Shown: positions 1 through 15,000, numbered from the stretch's first letter. The stretch is 64,000 nt of DNA from Eudorina sp. 2006-703-Eu-15 (GCA_003117195.1 BDSI01000061.1:310001-374000), one strand, 5' to 3'. Made by a program: numbers and translations. The notes: generated by a model not told the origin, from the sequence alone.

Positions 1-3000
1 CAGGCCACGGCGCTGTCCGTGTCGTCCCACGTGTACGGGTAAACCCAGCCGGAACGGTCCGAGAAGGAAGTGATGTATCCCCATGTGTTATTAAGGAAGA
101 TTTGGAGCCGGCCCTCAGAGGGCGTGGCGCCGTAGAGGAGCCGCAGCGTCCCCGACGCGGGCATGGTGTCTGCAAGCACGAGATGTATGTATGTACGGGC
201 AACGGGCAACCGATCGGCAACGGGCGGGCATGCTTATCGAAAGCTTGCTTAATTAACACAGTACATACGCGTAATCCACCCGTCCGATCCTCATTCGAAA
301 GCATTTTCAATCGATTGTTCGTCGTTCGTTTTCGTTGTTAGTTAGTTTTCAACCGACGGACCCTCCCTCGGCATGCTTATGAGCTAGCCAGAGTTAACAT
401 CCTAATATACGTACATGCGTGCGTGGAGCGATTGTAAGTTTATCTATCTCATCCATCAGATCTGAAATTAAATGATGGTGGGCTATCGGCCGCCATATCC
501 GTCCGTCGTCGCCGGTAGCAAAATCAGGACATCAGCAGTAACGGTATATACTGCAACCTACCCACCGTTCCGGCAAATAACGCCCGCCGCACGCGTGTAG
601 TCATTGCCATAAATACCGAAACCGCCGTTCGCGCATTGCAGTATCGACGACTCCTTTCCGCTGCAGTCCACATCCGTGAGTACCATCGGCTGCCGCATGA
701 AGGTCTGGGACATCATAAAATCTGATGCCAAAGTAGAGGTACCCCATTTGTAGCCAAGCGACCTACACATACATGCGTGTACAGACATTGGATGGGATGC
801 TTTGCGCTAAACACGCTGGGTGCGTGAAGCCGTTCCTTCAGACGTGGTGAGAAAGCAGCACGCGCATCTCGCAGAACACATATATATATATATATGTATA
901 TGCGTGTATATGTATATGTATATGTATATATGCGTGTATATGTGTTTCTCACCACGTCTGAAATCGCCGCTGTCCCGTTTCGTCTATTACTATCTCGCCC
1001 TCGCTCATACGTGTTACACGCAGCAGGCCGACGTCAGCAACCCGCTAGGTCAATTAGTACTGGCGAGTACACATCGGCAGATATTAAATTATATGCTGAA
1101 AGAAAGCCCTTCTTAGAAGTGCGTGCACCTGCGTTCCCCTTGCGTGTGCGTATATATCATATAGAGTAAAAAACAACATATTGAGCTGTGAGGTAGCTAC
1201 GTAGGTTGTACCTATCCACCCGAACTTCCGCACGCACGCGCGCACGCTGCACCTTACTTACTTGCACACTACAGTCGCCCCAAGGTTGCTCCAGGTCGAG
1301 CCGATGCCGATCGTGCCCCAGGTGTCGAACCAGTAGATTTCTAACCGCCCAGCTCCGACAGCTCCGACCGCCTCGTCCACAAGCCGGATCGAGCCCCAGG
1401 AAGGCAAATTGTCTGCACGGATAAATAAATGCATTGCAAGGGCGATCGACCGAAGAACGAAGGAGAACCAACGGATGAGCGAACTTCCCTAACTGCTGAT
1501 GAATATTTAGCTTAGTTAAGGTGAATAGCACGGGGTACATGCATACGCTTTGGGTCTCATGGGGACAGATGGTATTCATCATATCAACAGGCAACCAGAT
1601 GCAAACCAACCAAGTCAGGCGTCACCTACGTACCATTGTTGCAAATGACGCCGGCGATTGCATTCCAGTCATAACCCGTGTACGTGAAGTACGACGTGTT
1701 GCACCTGCTCAATGACGTTTCATTGCCCTGCATACGGTAGGGATGCATCCATATAAGTCCAGCAGCTGGCAATTTTATTCTCATGTGCTTGCTTGCGACC
1801 TAGCTAGAAACAAGACAAGTAGATAGGCTAGGAAAGGAATTAATGATGTTACAGTGGACCCCGCCGCCGCGGGTCATCGGTGACAGCCGCAGCCTCCTCG
1901 GGCACACACAATGCAAAAACGAAACCGCGCCGCCTTTGCGCAACGGACAGGCGGCGTTGCTCACCTTGCAATTTACGTTTGACAAGAGGACCTGCATGCC
2001 GCCGCCCTGGGATCCCTCTTGGCCGCCCTGCCCGTACAGATGCCCTGCGTACGTCACTGCCCGCCCAGACTTGTAGCCAAGCGAGCGGCAGACAACGCGC
2101 GCGTCGTTGTCGTCCCAGTCATCCTGATAGATGAGGCCCCAGCGGGTGGCATTATCGAATGCTGAGGCGGTCAACACCTCCACACGCCCCTCCATTCTGG
2201 AGCCGCCGCCGACCAAACGGACGCTCCGGACTCCTCGAACCGACGAAAAGCCTACGCATACATACATGCACATTTTTGTATCGACCGATACTTAGGTACT
2301 GCTAGTACGTATGAATGCAGCTGCGGCAAAACTAACATCGATGTACATACGTCGTCCAAATAAATCCCGCGCCCATTTGTTCGCACATGAAAGCTAAACC
2401 TACTCGCAAGCACCAGGTGTTTGATACTTTTTCACACACGCATTCAGTAAAATATCGGCACTTGTATGTCGTCCCGAAGCCGTGGACCTTGAGTACCCAC
2501 TGGCGTGCGTGGCGCTTCACCCAAACATGCATGTACCTAGCGCGTCCTCGGCGCACTCGATGGGATTACTTGCACTTGCTTTGCGAGACCCGTTTGGTGG
2601 AGAAGCCGTCAACGTATTTGTTTTCGAGCTCCGATTCTTTGCGAGGGACGTATCCCAGACAATTATATCTCTGATCTGGAAAGGCCCCAAACAGTCGATT
2701 TGTACGTATTCGCAGATATACAGTTAAGAGGCAGTACGTAATGAATAAACCGTCAGTGCGACCCCTAATGATCTATATCAGTGATTTGGAACACAAAATA
2801 CTCGATCGGCGGCTGAGGGGACAAGAGAGGCCGTGCTTTTATGCCAAACAGCAGCACGTTGCACAGGTTGCATTGCATCTGCAGATTGGATGAGAGATAG
2901 AGCACATACGACAAGCAAGCAACAAACACAACAAACGTACCGAAGGGTACGGCACAGCACGACAGCCGCATGCCAGTCATCCCGGTGTCATCGCTGGCTC

Positions 3001-6000
3001 CCTGCAAGTAAGCATAAAAGGAATATATATCCGTACCGTGACGGATGTGGCATATACATGTACGTAATCGCACAGACATATGAATATAAATACACATACA
3101 CTCGCGAGGAAAAGATCAGTCATCATGGAGCGAGGGTGCAGCCAGACATGAGCCCAGTCACGAGCCCTGTCATGAGCCTAGTCAGTTGGCCACGCAACGA
3201 GCGTGCACGAGAATAATGAATGTAGCAAACACCTCGCGGCCCTTATCATATTCCCTTGCTTGCGTTTTCATTAATTATTTTCGTCCATCCATCCAAACAG
3301 TTACCTGCTGCCCGAGGCAAAATACAAGTGCTTGTACATACAACAATCAGCCGCGCATGAGCCTGTACGGTGTTCACCGAATAAAGGCTGGTTTATGTAC
3401 ATCGTTTCATTCGGTTAACGGCGCACCGCTTCACACGCAGCTGTTGACGTTAATATCCACCTACCTACGTATTTACTATGTTTACTTATAATAAGTACGA
3501 TCTATACGTACGGACGACCGCACCTCGAGTCCGAAACCAGTCCAGCCGCGACTCTGAACGGCAACGCCGCACACCACGGAACCGGCGGGGCATAGCGACC
3601 AGTTTCCCCACACACCGGCATTGATGCCGCCGCCGCTGATGGTCCGACCGTCGCTGCAAGCAACCAAGCATTATGTACATACGTACAGCGAGCGAGATAC
3701 GTACGGCATCAAGCTCAAGATCAGTAGTTACATGCCTTTGTCAGCTCTCACCTACTTCCTACAGAAAAATACGTACATGCACGCACCTGTATGTTGCGTG
3801 CAACGTCCCAGCTCACACGCTGGTGGAAGCGTTAGCGAGCGACTATATATACAAACGAAAAGAAATAAACGCCCACGCACGGCGTTCAGTTTGTTCATGC
3901 AACGTAACCGTGGACGGCCCTACACCTCAAGGATAGTTCGAGTCACTGTTGTCACTGTTCCTGCATCTCGAGAACGAAGCCTTTGCCAGCTCTCACCGAC
4001 CACAGTAGTTGTGCGTGCCTACATACTACTGCCTGTATATATGTTCCAATATTTGGATTGATGCAAGCACATGTGGGAGAGATGCGGATTGACGACGCTG
4101 ATTGTTGGCAACGATGAAGGTGCGCGGCTGGACACCGAAGATACCGCGTCGGTATTTACCTCATCAGGCAGCAGGAGCAGATACATTCTTGCTGGTATTG
4201 TGCGATGTTTATTATTATCGAAACCCAGCAATCAGGACATGATCTCGCTCTGTCAGAGGTTGCAAAATCCGTTTGGCGTCACTTGTGCATCGATGGGGAC
4301 GTAGTCATTCAGCTAACAAAGTAATAACCCCGCCGTAGCTGGCCTAGATAGATACACACCTGCAGCGGAACTCCACGTCTGTGACCCCCAGGGCATCCAC
4401 GGCATTGCTGGCTGTGTCGTTGCTGTCTCCCAGTACTCGCAGACGAGCGCCGGTGAAGTAAGGCTGCACTGTGGAGACGTTACTCACGCTGATGTTGCAT
4501 GTGCGGTTGCTCAGCCAGGTCCCTGGCCAGTACGGCCAGGGTATGTTGGACTGCACCCGCGTCCGTACAACAGCATCCTGCACATAGGAACCGGCAAAAA
4601 TGGGCACGCACATTATTTCGTTACTGGCTGGGAACGTAGATGTGTCCAGCCAGTAGCGTGCGCACACAATTGAGCTCGCCCTAACGAAAATGCCCAACAT
4701 CCAGCTTAAAATTGCGGCGCATGTTGACCACTTCAAAACGGCGCGCGCGCGGATGCTTGGGTACCCTAATAAACATTTGCGGCTTAGACACGGCAGGAGT
4801 GAAACGACTAGAGTTTCTAAGCTAGGTCTGAACGGCAGCCTTTCGGCTGTCAGTTGTTAGTTATGTCCCGGTGACCTGGGTCACCGGGGCAGTCGTACTC
4901 TGATATATTCTCGGAAGCTCCTGTTGTTCGGCATTCTGCCTTCGCTAACAGGAGCCTAATGCTCGCTATTCCCGCCCCCCCTCCCTGTTTCGCGCGAGGC
5001 CCGAGCTGGACGAGGCTTGTAGCAGCGGGCGCTACAGCAGCAGGCGCTCTTGTTACCTAGGGGCGGGGTCGTCTCCCGGAGTGCCTGTTGCTGGTGTTTC
5101 TGGGGTCCGTGTCGGGTTGGTTCGTCCCTCGGGGTTGTCTCGCGTTGGCGTCGGCCCGCGTCGCGGGCGCGGGCGCGGCCGTGTGCCCTTGAGCTGTGTG
5201 CCGTGGTGTGTTAGTGGCGCGTGTGGTTCGGTTGTCGTGGTTGGAGCCCGACGACCTGGCGTGGTCTGGGCCTAGGGCGGTGCGTGCGCCTGCCGCTGTC
5301 GCGTGTTCTGTGAGCGAGCGAGCTCCCCTGCACTGTAAGGCCCGATCCCAAGCCGCTGCCTCGCCAACGTCCCCTTTCCAGAGCCAGCTATGCGACCTCG
5401 AGCCGCTTTGAGACAGCCTAGATAAAGGCTATAGTTCAGAATATACCGTAACTACCGTAACACCGTAAATAACGGTCGTTGGGGGGGTTCACCGTATTTT
5501 ACGACCAACGCGAAGCGTAACGCTTGCAACCGTAAAGAGTAAGTTTCCATCCCTATGTGTAAAATACCTCTCTCCACATACCTGATGACATGTGAGGGCC
5601 AGACCAACAACACCAGAACTGTCATTGTAGCCGTATGCCAGTTCCCAGGGTCCAGAGTCGATGTTTAATGATAGGCCCGACGGCAGTGAATCATCTGGGC
5701 AGATGATCGGTGCCTGCAGGATGACGTACGTTGTCGTGCGAACGCAGTAAGTGATGGTGATTGAATAAATTGCAAAAAAAAACATTCAACATCCGTGCCT
5801 ACGTACAACATCCATGCCTATCTTCCGGACAACAAACCAAATACTCTGAAATAATCATAACCTGAGTGACGTCAGGGGACCCGGCCGAGCGAAGAGCCGG
5901 CCTATCCAGGCGCGGCGGCAGTGGGCATATGTATTTATTTATACGACACGACGCGCTCGCTGTTCGTTGATTCCTAGGGCTTCACACCCGCTGCCCTGAC

Positions 6001-9000
6001 TCCGTCCGGCATGTATATATGGCGCCATTTCATCATTGCTTATGCGCGCAAAACCATGCACGCGGTGTGGGGCAGGGATCGATAATTATCTTCTGTCGTG
6101 ATAACCAATAACTCACATAGTTACAATAATCCAATATACATATGATGCTTATGAAACTTGAACCGGCACATAAATACGCACTAACATCAACCATCCACGC
6201 ACAGAATGTAAACAAGGAATTACAACAATAATGATTACGACGACTGTACCTGCCAAGTGCCCAGCTTTGCGGGGTCTTGTCGCCCCGGGTCCACTGTCAG
6301 CTCGGATAACACACCTGGCGGGGACGGACATGCAAATATTTCGGAAACAGACGCGCGCAGGGTACGGAGGTCAGTACTACATCGATGTCTAGGTGCAACG
6401 TTGCATACGTACATACATCAACATCAAACAATTAAGCGAGGAGCACACATTGGAAACAAATATACTTTACGTACATACATACTGTAAACAAGCAACTTGC
6501 AATGTTACCCGATCGATGGTGCCCAATGCATGCATGTTGATAAATAGTAAGCGCGCGTGCATCGCATGTGTGATAAATGTACTGCACCAGCCAGCAGCTT
6601 CTCAGGGTTTCAATCAACTATCCCTACCAACTCATAGGGGTTCTGACAGGCTCTGACAGGCTTGGCTGTCAGGAAATGTTAGCCTGGCAGCCTTAGCCAA
6701 CATTTCCGCCGCTGTTATCCGCTGTTCAATAGGTACCGCCTGAGCTCTGACAGTTCGCAGCAATTTCAGACCCCCTATGAGTTGGTGGGGTACTCGACGT
6801 CTCTATCCATGCGAAACATCGCCGACACATCATCAGTCAATGCAACCAATAAATCACCTTGTGGACTTGCGTTGCAGGTTACGGCTGCGTCTCGGTAAAT
6901 GTGATCCCAGTAACCGCCATAACTGCATGGACCGTCGCCAACTGAGACTCCTCTCGGGCACTGCGCAATCGAAGTCTCATTGCCAGAGCATCCCAAATTA
7001 CAAAGCGATATAGGGACGCCGTCGCTCTGGGGACCGTAGGAGTACTGGATGCTGGTCCACAGCTTACTGCCTCCAGTATAGTTCAGCTGTCTGCATATTA
7101 CCTGCATCACACATCAAATCACACATCAAATCCAATTGATTGCTACCAGAACAACGAAGCTAATTAGCTACTAAGGCCCCAATGTAACGTGCACGGCATG
7201 CACGATAATATGGATGAGAAGCCTGAGAAGCCTAATGCCGCTCAAGCCTACATATACTACAAACACTGTGTACATATATATACATATACATATACAACAC
7301 TGGGTTATTGTACATTCGAGCGAGCTGCCATGGGCGGGTATTACACGCTTGAACTACTTCATCACGGGGTCATGGCCCGGAGTGTTTTTTGTTTTGCGGC
7401 GTTAATTTGTGGAGGCGTCTTGCCACCTTGTCGGCGGGGTCTGCTGGGGCTTGCCCTGGTATACACCGTTGATTCCTTTGGGGTCCGCTGTAACGTCCAT
7501 TCATTCATGATATTTCCTTTCTGCAGCGCTATCCTTTATTTGTAAATTGTTAGGTCTGTCGCAGGTGCTTGAGCGAGGCCGGTGTATCTTTGACATGATG
7601 AGCCTGTTCGTTCGTTCGTCCGTCCGTCCGTCCAGTTTTCTTCGTGCGCGCAACTTCATTGCTCGTCGGTGCCCTGCTGCACCGTTGCTCGCAACTAAAC
7701 CTTTCAGCGCAACCAGGCAAACGGACGGAATGAAAACATCTCAACCTACTTACTTGGGCGTCGCTGGTCGTGTAGTCAGTGCCAAGCGTTCCCCAGACCT
7801 GAGATTGAAGCAAGGCACACACGTGCACACTGTACATTGGCACGTACGGCAGGTAGCCATACACGCACACGACATGTATCGTGCACGCAAGTAAGTCTAG
7901 CCTAGCTACGACTGTGAGCGCGCACTGCTCACTCATGTCTGAAGCTGAAATAGAAGACAATTCATTCAACTAAGTAGCATGTAGCAAGCGTGTACCCCGT
8001 CCCGTTCTGGGATACGATGTACACGCCTGCAAGCATGCTTAATAGATAAAATTTCAGCGGTGATGACAGAATCTGCTGCCGAGATTCACTGTAATGGTGG
8101 CTAATGGTCCAATGGTAGTCGGTTAGTTGTGCTAGTTCACTTACCCCAGCAATAAACACCTCCACGCGGCCTGACCACGGCCCAGCTCCCCCAACCAAGC
8201 GCACGGAACCTTCCGCCGGCTCCGTGGCTGCAGCGTGCGACACAGCCGCGCAGAATGCGGGGATATGGGAACCGATCGAGCATCGAAGTAAGCATAGCGG
8301 CGATAGATAGATGCACGCGGACACGGTTCGTTCTAAAAGGCCGGCGAGTGAGCAAGCATTGCGCAATTGCAACGGATCATTAATGGATGGACCCCGCGGA
8401 CGTGTCCATTGAATAATACATTTATTCGTTACAAGAAGGGGTTAGTTAGCAATAATCATTTTTGGTAACGGACATGTATGGAATGTCACCCTAGCTAATA
8501 ACGGCGGGTTGAACGAATGGAATGCCGCCTGGCTGCTCTCAATGATCGACTACGTAATCAGCGGCGGATTCCGGTTTTCGTCGGCTGAGCATTGTACGCT
8601 CTTAGTACTTAGCTTGAAGAAAAATAGGGTCGTGGTATAAAGCTTGAAGAAAAACAAGCTCGTGGTCATGCCTCACTGGTAATGCCTCGCTTGTCGGCAT
8701 GAACGCTCTTCAATTTACTGTGGCTAAGTATTAAACACGTAACTCGCCACAGGTACACGTATTTTTGTGTTAACTACACCCGATCTAAATTCGTTCTGGT
8801 CAGCTCGATTTGTACATACCTGTGCTAACAGAATTGCACCGGATGCCGACATGGGTACTGGCGTCGCAAGCGGAATAATCGTAATCATAAAATGAGTAGC
8901 CGCACTGATCCAGACGCGTCTCGTTGCCCCTGCAGCTGACGTAGTCCAGCCAGGAGGGCTGACGCAGGGTCGAAGATGCCCAGTCCGTGCCTCCACCGAA

Positions 9001-12000
9001 CACGGAGGCTCCAACCGCCCTGGTGATGAAAGGCGGAGGAAAAACTATCATCGCGATGCCGGCAAAGCAAGGTTTACCCCAAATACTTGTTTATGGTACA
9101 CCTGGGACGGAGAGGACTTTCCTGAACACCCCCTCTCCTTTCCTCACACACCTACCTTCCGCCCGAGTAGCCGAGCTGTCTGCAAACGATCTTTGCGGCC
9201 TGCAGCGGGAAGAAGCGGCTGCAAACAACGCCCCATGCGCCGTTGAACCAGATCTCCAGCCGCCCTGCCCAGGGGCCTGGGCCGTCGACCAGTCGCACGC
9301 TGCCGGGTTCCGGCTCCGGGTCTGTGAACAGAATTTGGGCGCGCAAGGACATTCGTAGGGCGCATCATTACTACTCGTGTCCATGCGCGCATTTATGAGC
9401 AGACAACCGAAGTATTTAGTCAGTCAGGAACCGTTGCATAACGACCGAAACTACGCACGCACGGTAAACATAATGCCCTAGTGCGCGTACCATGAATGTG
9501 TACTATACGTCCCACGCACATGCGGGTAATGAATAATATTGTGCATGTAAATATAGACTTTCCTACCTATCTCCCCAATCTAGTAAATTGTTTTTTGGTA
9601 ATCATGAAAGGTCTCTATTACGGAATGGGCAGGTAAGTACGACAGGCGCGCTATATTGACCATGCATGCTGCCATGCATCCGACAATCACGACAGCAGCA
9701 ACAACATACTGGAACGAACGAATATATCGCAATCCTTCAAAGAGGCATTTTAAGCAGATCGTGCGCGCGGCTTGATGATCAGATCACCTGAAGAGCAAGC
9801 GACTCCAGCGGTGTGCCATTCATCGCCGGGCCTGACGTAGAAGTCCGCCCGGAAGTCCCATCCCCGAGGACAATCCAACAACCTCGACTCGTTGCCGGCG
9901 CAGCGCATTCTCGATAAGAAGAACGGCAAATCGGTGCCTGTTTGCGCGCCACGCAGACGGATGCGTACGTTTTGGCACAACAACAAATAAGAGTAAGTAA
10001 GGTCGTCATCACACGTTCAATTCGTTAACAATTTGATTTACTTGTTGGGCGCGTGTCCCTCCACGTACATAATACAGGAGGCCGTGTACGTGCGTGTACT
10101 CATTTCGTTAACAAGCCGTGTGGCCCCCATCACTTTGCACCGCACAAGAAATACGTCGCTAGCTCGCCAATCATCCCGGTCATTTTAATTGTCTACTGCC
10201 ATTGTATAGAAAAAACACATACAGGCATATTTATATAACTACTTATATGTATGCCGGTTGGGCCTGCTGGAGCTTGACCTGGTATATATACACCGTTGAT
10301 CCATTTTCGGGGTCCGCTGTACGTAACGTTCATTTATTTATTCAGTGATACATATGTACGACATGTCGTATGTGTACGACTTGTCATATATATGTTGTAT
10401 ATGTACACGACATGTATACGCACGCACCTCCACCATACACTGAGTACATCGCTGGTAGCCCCGATTGGTAACCCAACTGCCTGCAGGCCACTCGGGCGTC
10501 CCTCCAGTCAAACCTGCACATACACCCGCGATACGCACATTGTGCATGTGTGTCAAGTTGCAAGTACGCTGTTGCAGGTCGCAGGCAGGACCCGTGGTAC
10601 TCGCACAATAAATACCAAATAAATCAAAACATGGTTTTGTTATCGATGTTAATGGTTTCGTAGCATACGCGAATAACGCAAATGCATGTATCTATACAAT
10701 TATCTGTGCAGGTCAAAAAACTTGGCTGTGGTCGGTGCGTGTTGACGGGCACTTACTCCTGCTGCTCGATAACACCCCAGTGTCCGTTGATCACGATCTG
10801 GAGCAGGCCCCGGCCTGTCAGATTTCCGGCGAGCCGTATAGTGCCCTCCGGTGGAGTGGGCTCTGTCGGGGTAGGTTGTAAACAAAGGAAAACAAGAATA
10901 ATTTAGCTAGCGCGTCGTCGCTGTTCGTGAATGTACGTCAAATCGACGGAGATTCGCCCTTTCCACTCCTCCCACCGAACAGGCATGTAGCTGGGTCACG
11001 ATAGTATAGATAGTACAACTGTATATATGCACTGATCCTCCGGCTACTCCAGCCAACGAAGATACTTACAACTCAGCGGCAAGCAAGTTGCTTTGCATAA
11101 TTTCAGTCGTCCGTACGTACCAAGGCTGCAGGTTATGGAGACGGGCGGGTATCCCCCGCACAGGTTTTCTTGAAGGTTAGGATAGCAGTCCATGACGGTG
11201 GCTTCGGTGCCGTTGCACTTAAACCCGTTAGACCAAAACGGCATGTACTTCGCATCCACAGATGACGGCGCCTGTCTGCCGATCGTGGGGCTCAACACTC
11301 GGCCTGGCCCCGGGTAGCCGAGCTGCCTGCGTGCGCACAAGATAGAAGGGCTACTCAACCATGCTGTAATCACCACACCACACACTACTGACCTGTGTGT
11401 ACCTGTACTGCATTAACTGCATGTTTATATACAGGGCTTTAGGGTGTCACAAACCCTATACCATGACCCATATATATATATATATATATATATATAAGCC
11501 TGGTGTGTGTCAAGGGGGTCAGGTTGGAACTGAGGGGTGAGTTCGCCACCCCTGTACTTCGCCACCCCGCCCTGTACACACGCCCGCTACGTAGCTATGC
11601 AGGATTTATTCGACGTGTTGCGATGACAGCAGATATATGCACGTGTACATGATGATGCACATGCCTAGGCCTGCACACGCACGCGCACACGACACGGGGC
11701 ATACTAGGCATACAGGTAGCGAGGCGCGCCGGTCTATCTATCTGCTATGTGCATCTGCGCGGCGTGTATCGCTATCTACCTCTCAGCAGCCATCCAGCTT
11801 ACCTGCACGCCACAGTGGCATCCGAATCGTAGAAGTAGTAGCCGCAAACAGAGCCCCAAGTCCCGTTGTAAAATATTTGAACCTGTGAACGTCGTATGTA
11901 CAAGCAACCTGTTTGTTGCCAGCGTTATTGCAATTTATTGGTCTGTGTCTCGAGGACACGATCGATGTAAGCCGCCGTAATTTGCTTGCAATAGCGAATG

Positions 12001-15000
12001 AGCAAAATCGTTTTAAAATGGCCTGTCCTTCTTGTCCATATGATGATACGACAAGCCGACTAGCCCACAGCAGCATTAGTAGCATGCAGGGCTGCGTCGC
12101 GATGACCTAGTCGCTGCATGCTGCTGTTCGCCTCAGTAATCGCCTTGCTCAGGTCAGTATATTGCTACATATGAATTCTTGTATTGCCACAAATCTGGAT
12201 TTTTGGCGGCTTGATTTATCGCTAAACACGCATACATGCCATCGTGCATTGAAATTGCCGAGAGGCTCCTAACGGACCTAACGTAAGCAGGCTTCAAGCT
12301 GTAAGTTCATCACCTCGGTTGGCTTATAAAGATATCCATGCCGGCCGTGGAATATATATCATGCACGCACCTACCTGCCCTGTATTTGCATTTACTCCAT
12401 CGACCAAACGGACGGCGCCGTTTTCCGCAGGCTCCTCCTCTGTTTGTTTCGTTGTTTGATTCGTTGCGAACGGCGGGCGGGTAACACGCAACAGACAAGC
12501 AAGCATATGTCAGGCACGTGCACGCTCGATTCCGTCCTCACGCACCTCCCCTTGACGGAACGAATACCCAAGAATACTCGGAGAGGACAAGGGACGTACA
12601 GCCAGCAAGGAGCCGAATGCATGGCAGGTGTGACATTCATCGTCAGAATTATATGAAACAGTGAAATTTGACGTCAAGTGTGCGTACCGTATGTATAATG
12701 TATTCCGCACGTACATACATCGCAATTGCAACTATTGCAACCGTTCATTCGAGTACACATTAGCCGCGCGCGCGCGTTGACTAATATATGAACCTTACCG
12801 TCTGAGCACACAACGCCTGCTCCAGGCTGCCCCGCATTATTGTAGTTACTGTTTTCGTACCACCCAGACCTCGAGCAGTTCATTAGCCGCGCTTCAGTTC
12901 CCGTGCACGTCACCCAATCCAACCACATAGGGCCTGTAAGGACAAGCATAAGTAGTATTTTTCGAAGGCATAATCGATGCATGGCTGGTCGAGATATTTT
13001 TCCATACACGGTGTGTCGTATACTGCCTCCGCTCTGTAGTGCACGTGCACGTACTACGTCCTACACGGTAGGCGGGGCCCCACGTGGGAGCTTGGTGACC
13101 CTGGGTCACTGCTGGTAGCGGAACGACGAGTTCCAGGACGACGAGTCCACATATCGGTTGAGGATGTAAGAACGTCTTATATTCCATTGCCTCGATGGCC
13201 TACCACGCGGTAGTTCAGGTTCACGTACGGAACCTTATCCGGACGACTGCTTAAGTAGTCGCGCCGACTCTCAACCGGTAGTTCTTCCTTCCACCAAGCA
13301 TGGACTTTTCTTATTAAGTATACAACATCGTGGATATAACGTTAAGACGGCAGCGGGCGGCACGGCGTCATTGACCCATGGGCCGCCCAGTGACAACATG
13401 ATACGCATATCTCTGATTATTCGCACAGATCCGCACATACAAGCAACAAGCACAGCAACGAACTGGCTGTCGACAAAGTTACCGTTGCTCCGAGCAAGCG
13501 CGGAGTTGAGGACTGGTCGGCCGGTCACGAAGCCCAACTCCCGGCATACGACTCGAGCTGCACGCCAGTCCCAGCGGTAATGGTTGATGTATCCCCACGT
13601 GCCGTTGTACCAAACCTGTACAGACAAATGATGACCAATAGATGGATGAGCGTCGGTGTTCGTACGTTATTAACACATGCTCACGTTACAAAGGCTGCGC
13701 TGTGTGCGTACTTGTGTATGTACGTACGTACGTACGTAGCTTGCTTGCACTCATGCTACGTAGTTGATATTTCGTTCACAAATAAACATATAGTTGCTTG
13801 CTTGACATCATTCTTTGAATGATGACTTTCGTTAAGGCGGCATGACTCGCGGTTGCAGTGAACGCACTATATGGCGCGCCAATTAGATAGCTAGATAGAT
13901 AGGCAACCCGCCCGCTTTGAACGAAGGAAATCACCGCCTATCGCCGGACCTCTAGATTGCGTGGATTGGGATGAAGGATTAGATGTGCACTGACCTCAAC
14001 CGTTCCGGCGCTGCCAGCGGGCCCTGTGATTCGAATGGTTCCTTCTGGGGCGTCGGTCTCTGTCTCAGGAAAGGGGCCAGCGGCAGGCAAACGTGCACGC
14101 ATAAGGGTGAGCGTCAGCAAACAAGAACTACTAGTCTGACATGGATAGATAGATGCTTGGCCCGACCGAAATGAAGGACAATAGATAGAAGTCCGCATGT
14201 ATGTGTGGACAAGGAAGTACTTGTATGTAGTACTCGTGGGCAACCAGATCTCCGCACGCACCGTCCACCCGCTACCTACCCTCCCTGTGTGTAACTCCAG
14301 GTAACAAGCACGCGTGCATCAAAGTAGAAATACTGTACAAATACCCGCACACTTACCATTCCGGCAGTTCAAGGCTGCGATCTCGTAATAGTTGTACGAA
14401 GGGTCAGCAGTCGCGTCGTTCAGCCAGACGTTGTAGTCGGCTTCTCTAGGGCAGTCCGCTAGACGGCCCTCCCACCATTCGCACTTGTAGGCGGTGTAGT
14501 ACATTGGCCCGGGCGGCGCCGCACTCCGGTTGAAGCCCCACCGATCTGAAATCGCATCTCCGGTGCCCCAACCCAGCGCCCGACAGGCGACGCGTGCGTT
14601 CCGCCAGTTCCAGGTCCCATAGGTACTGACGTAACCCCAGACGCCGCGGTACAGAACCTGCAGCAGGCCTTGCCCCGGCTTGGTTCCCGTCACGAGCCGG
14701 ATAGCCTCCGTCTCTGTCGGAATGCACGTAGTCGTTGTGGTTTAATTGTTTTTGCTTGTACAGATATACTTGATGTAGTACATCGAGATACAATATTGGA
14801 CACGCAGCACGTTACGTATCAGCAGATGAAGCCCTCCAATAATTAACATATGCATGCAGCAGCGGTCCAGACGTACCCCGGCCTAGCTACGAGCGAGTGC
14901 GTCATATCGTCATGCATGAGCTGTCGTTGTGCTCCATCCATCCAGGCATACGTACATGCATGGCAAGCCAGCTAGATGATTAACCATGCGGCAAACCAGG

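Larger units (their letters stand above)
1..2251 (-). other. Gene B segment: SRCR domains 10-12 (12 cut by window edge)
   Basis: SRCR 10 joins 2251-1965 to 1727-1634 at NCK|GNETSLSRC. SRCR 11 joins 1412-1262 to 762-566 at VVCK|SLGY. SRCR 12 begins at 169 and runs off the left edge just after AVAC. Closing motifs are GVICNNG and GVICRNG. Both complete domains have only four cysteines. SRCR 10 follows the VOMI-like block directly through a phase 1 junction, so the VOMI-like domain is internal, not C-terminal. Confidence 0.86.
6858..14059 (-). other. Gene B segment: SRCR domains 5-9
   Basis: Five SRCR domains, all split by introns. SRCR 5: 14059-13995, 13615-13483, 12933-12799. SRCR 6: 12439-12375, 11882-11803, 11326-11121. 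SRCR 7: 10862-10757, 10513-10428, 9937-9788. SRCR 8: 9321-9156, 9019-8820. SRCR 9: 8227-8145, 7798-7754 (15 codons), 7101-6858. Typical motifs are seen: YNGTWG, ARVVCRELG, C-GTEARLMNC or CNGTEATVMDC, and a final VxC. SRCR 6 and 8 have the full six cysteines of group A domains; 5 and 7 have four; 9 has six but lacks the cysteine after WG. Inter-domain introns are all phase 1. Confidence 0.88.

Noticed and set aside
2778..2960. Possible C-terminal exon of gene B ending at a TGA at 2778
   Set aside because: Acceptors there fit phase 1, but the tail has no domain, whereas splicing from 2941 to 2251 is also phase 1 and joins straight into a good SRCR domain.
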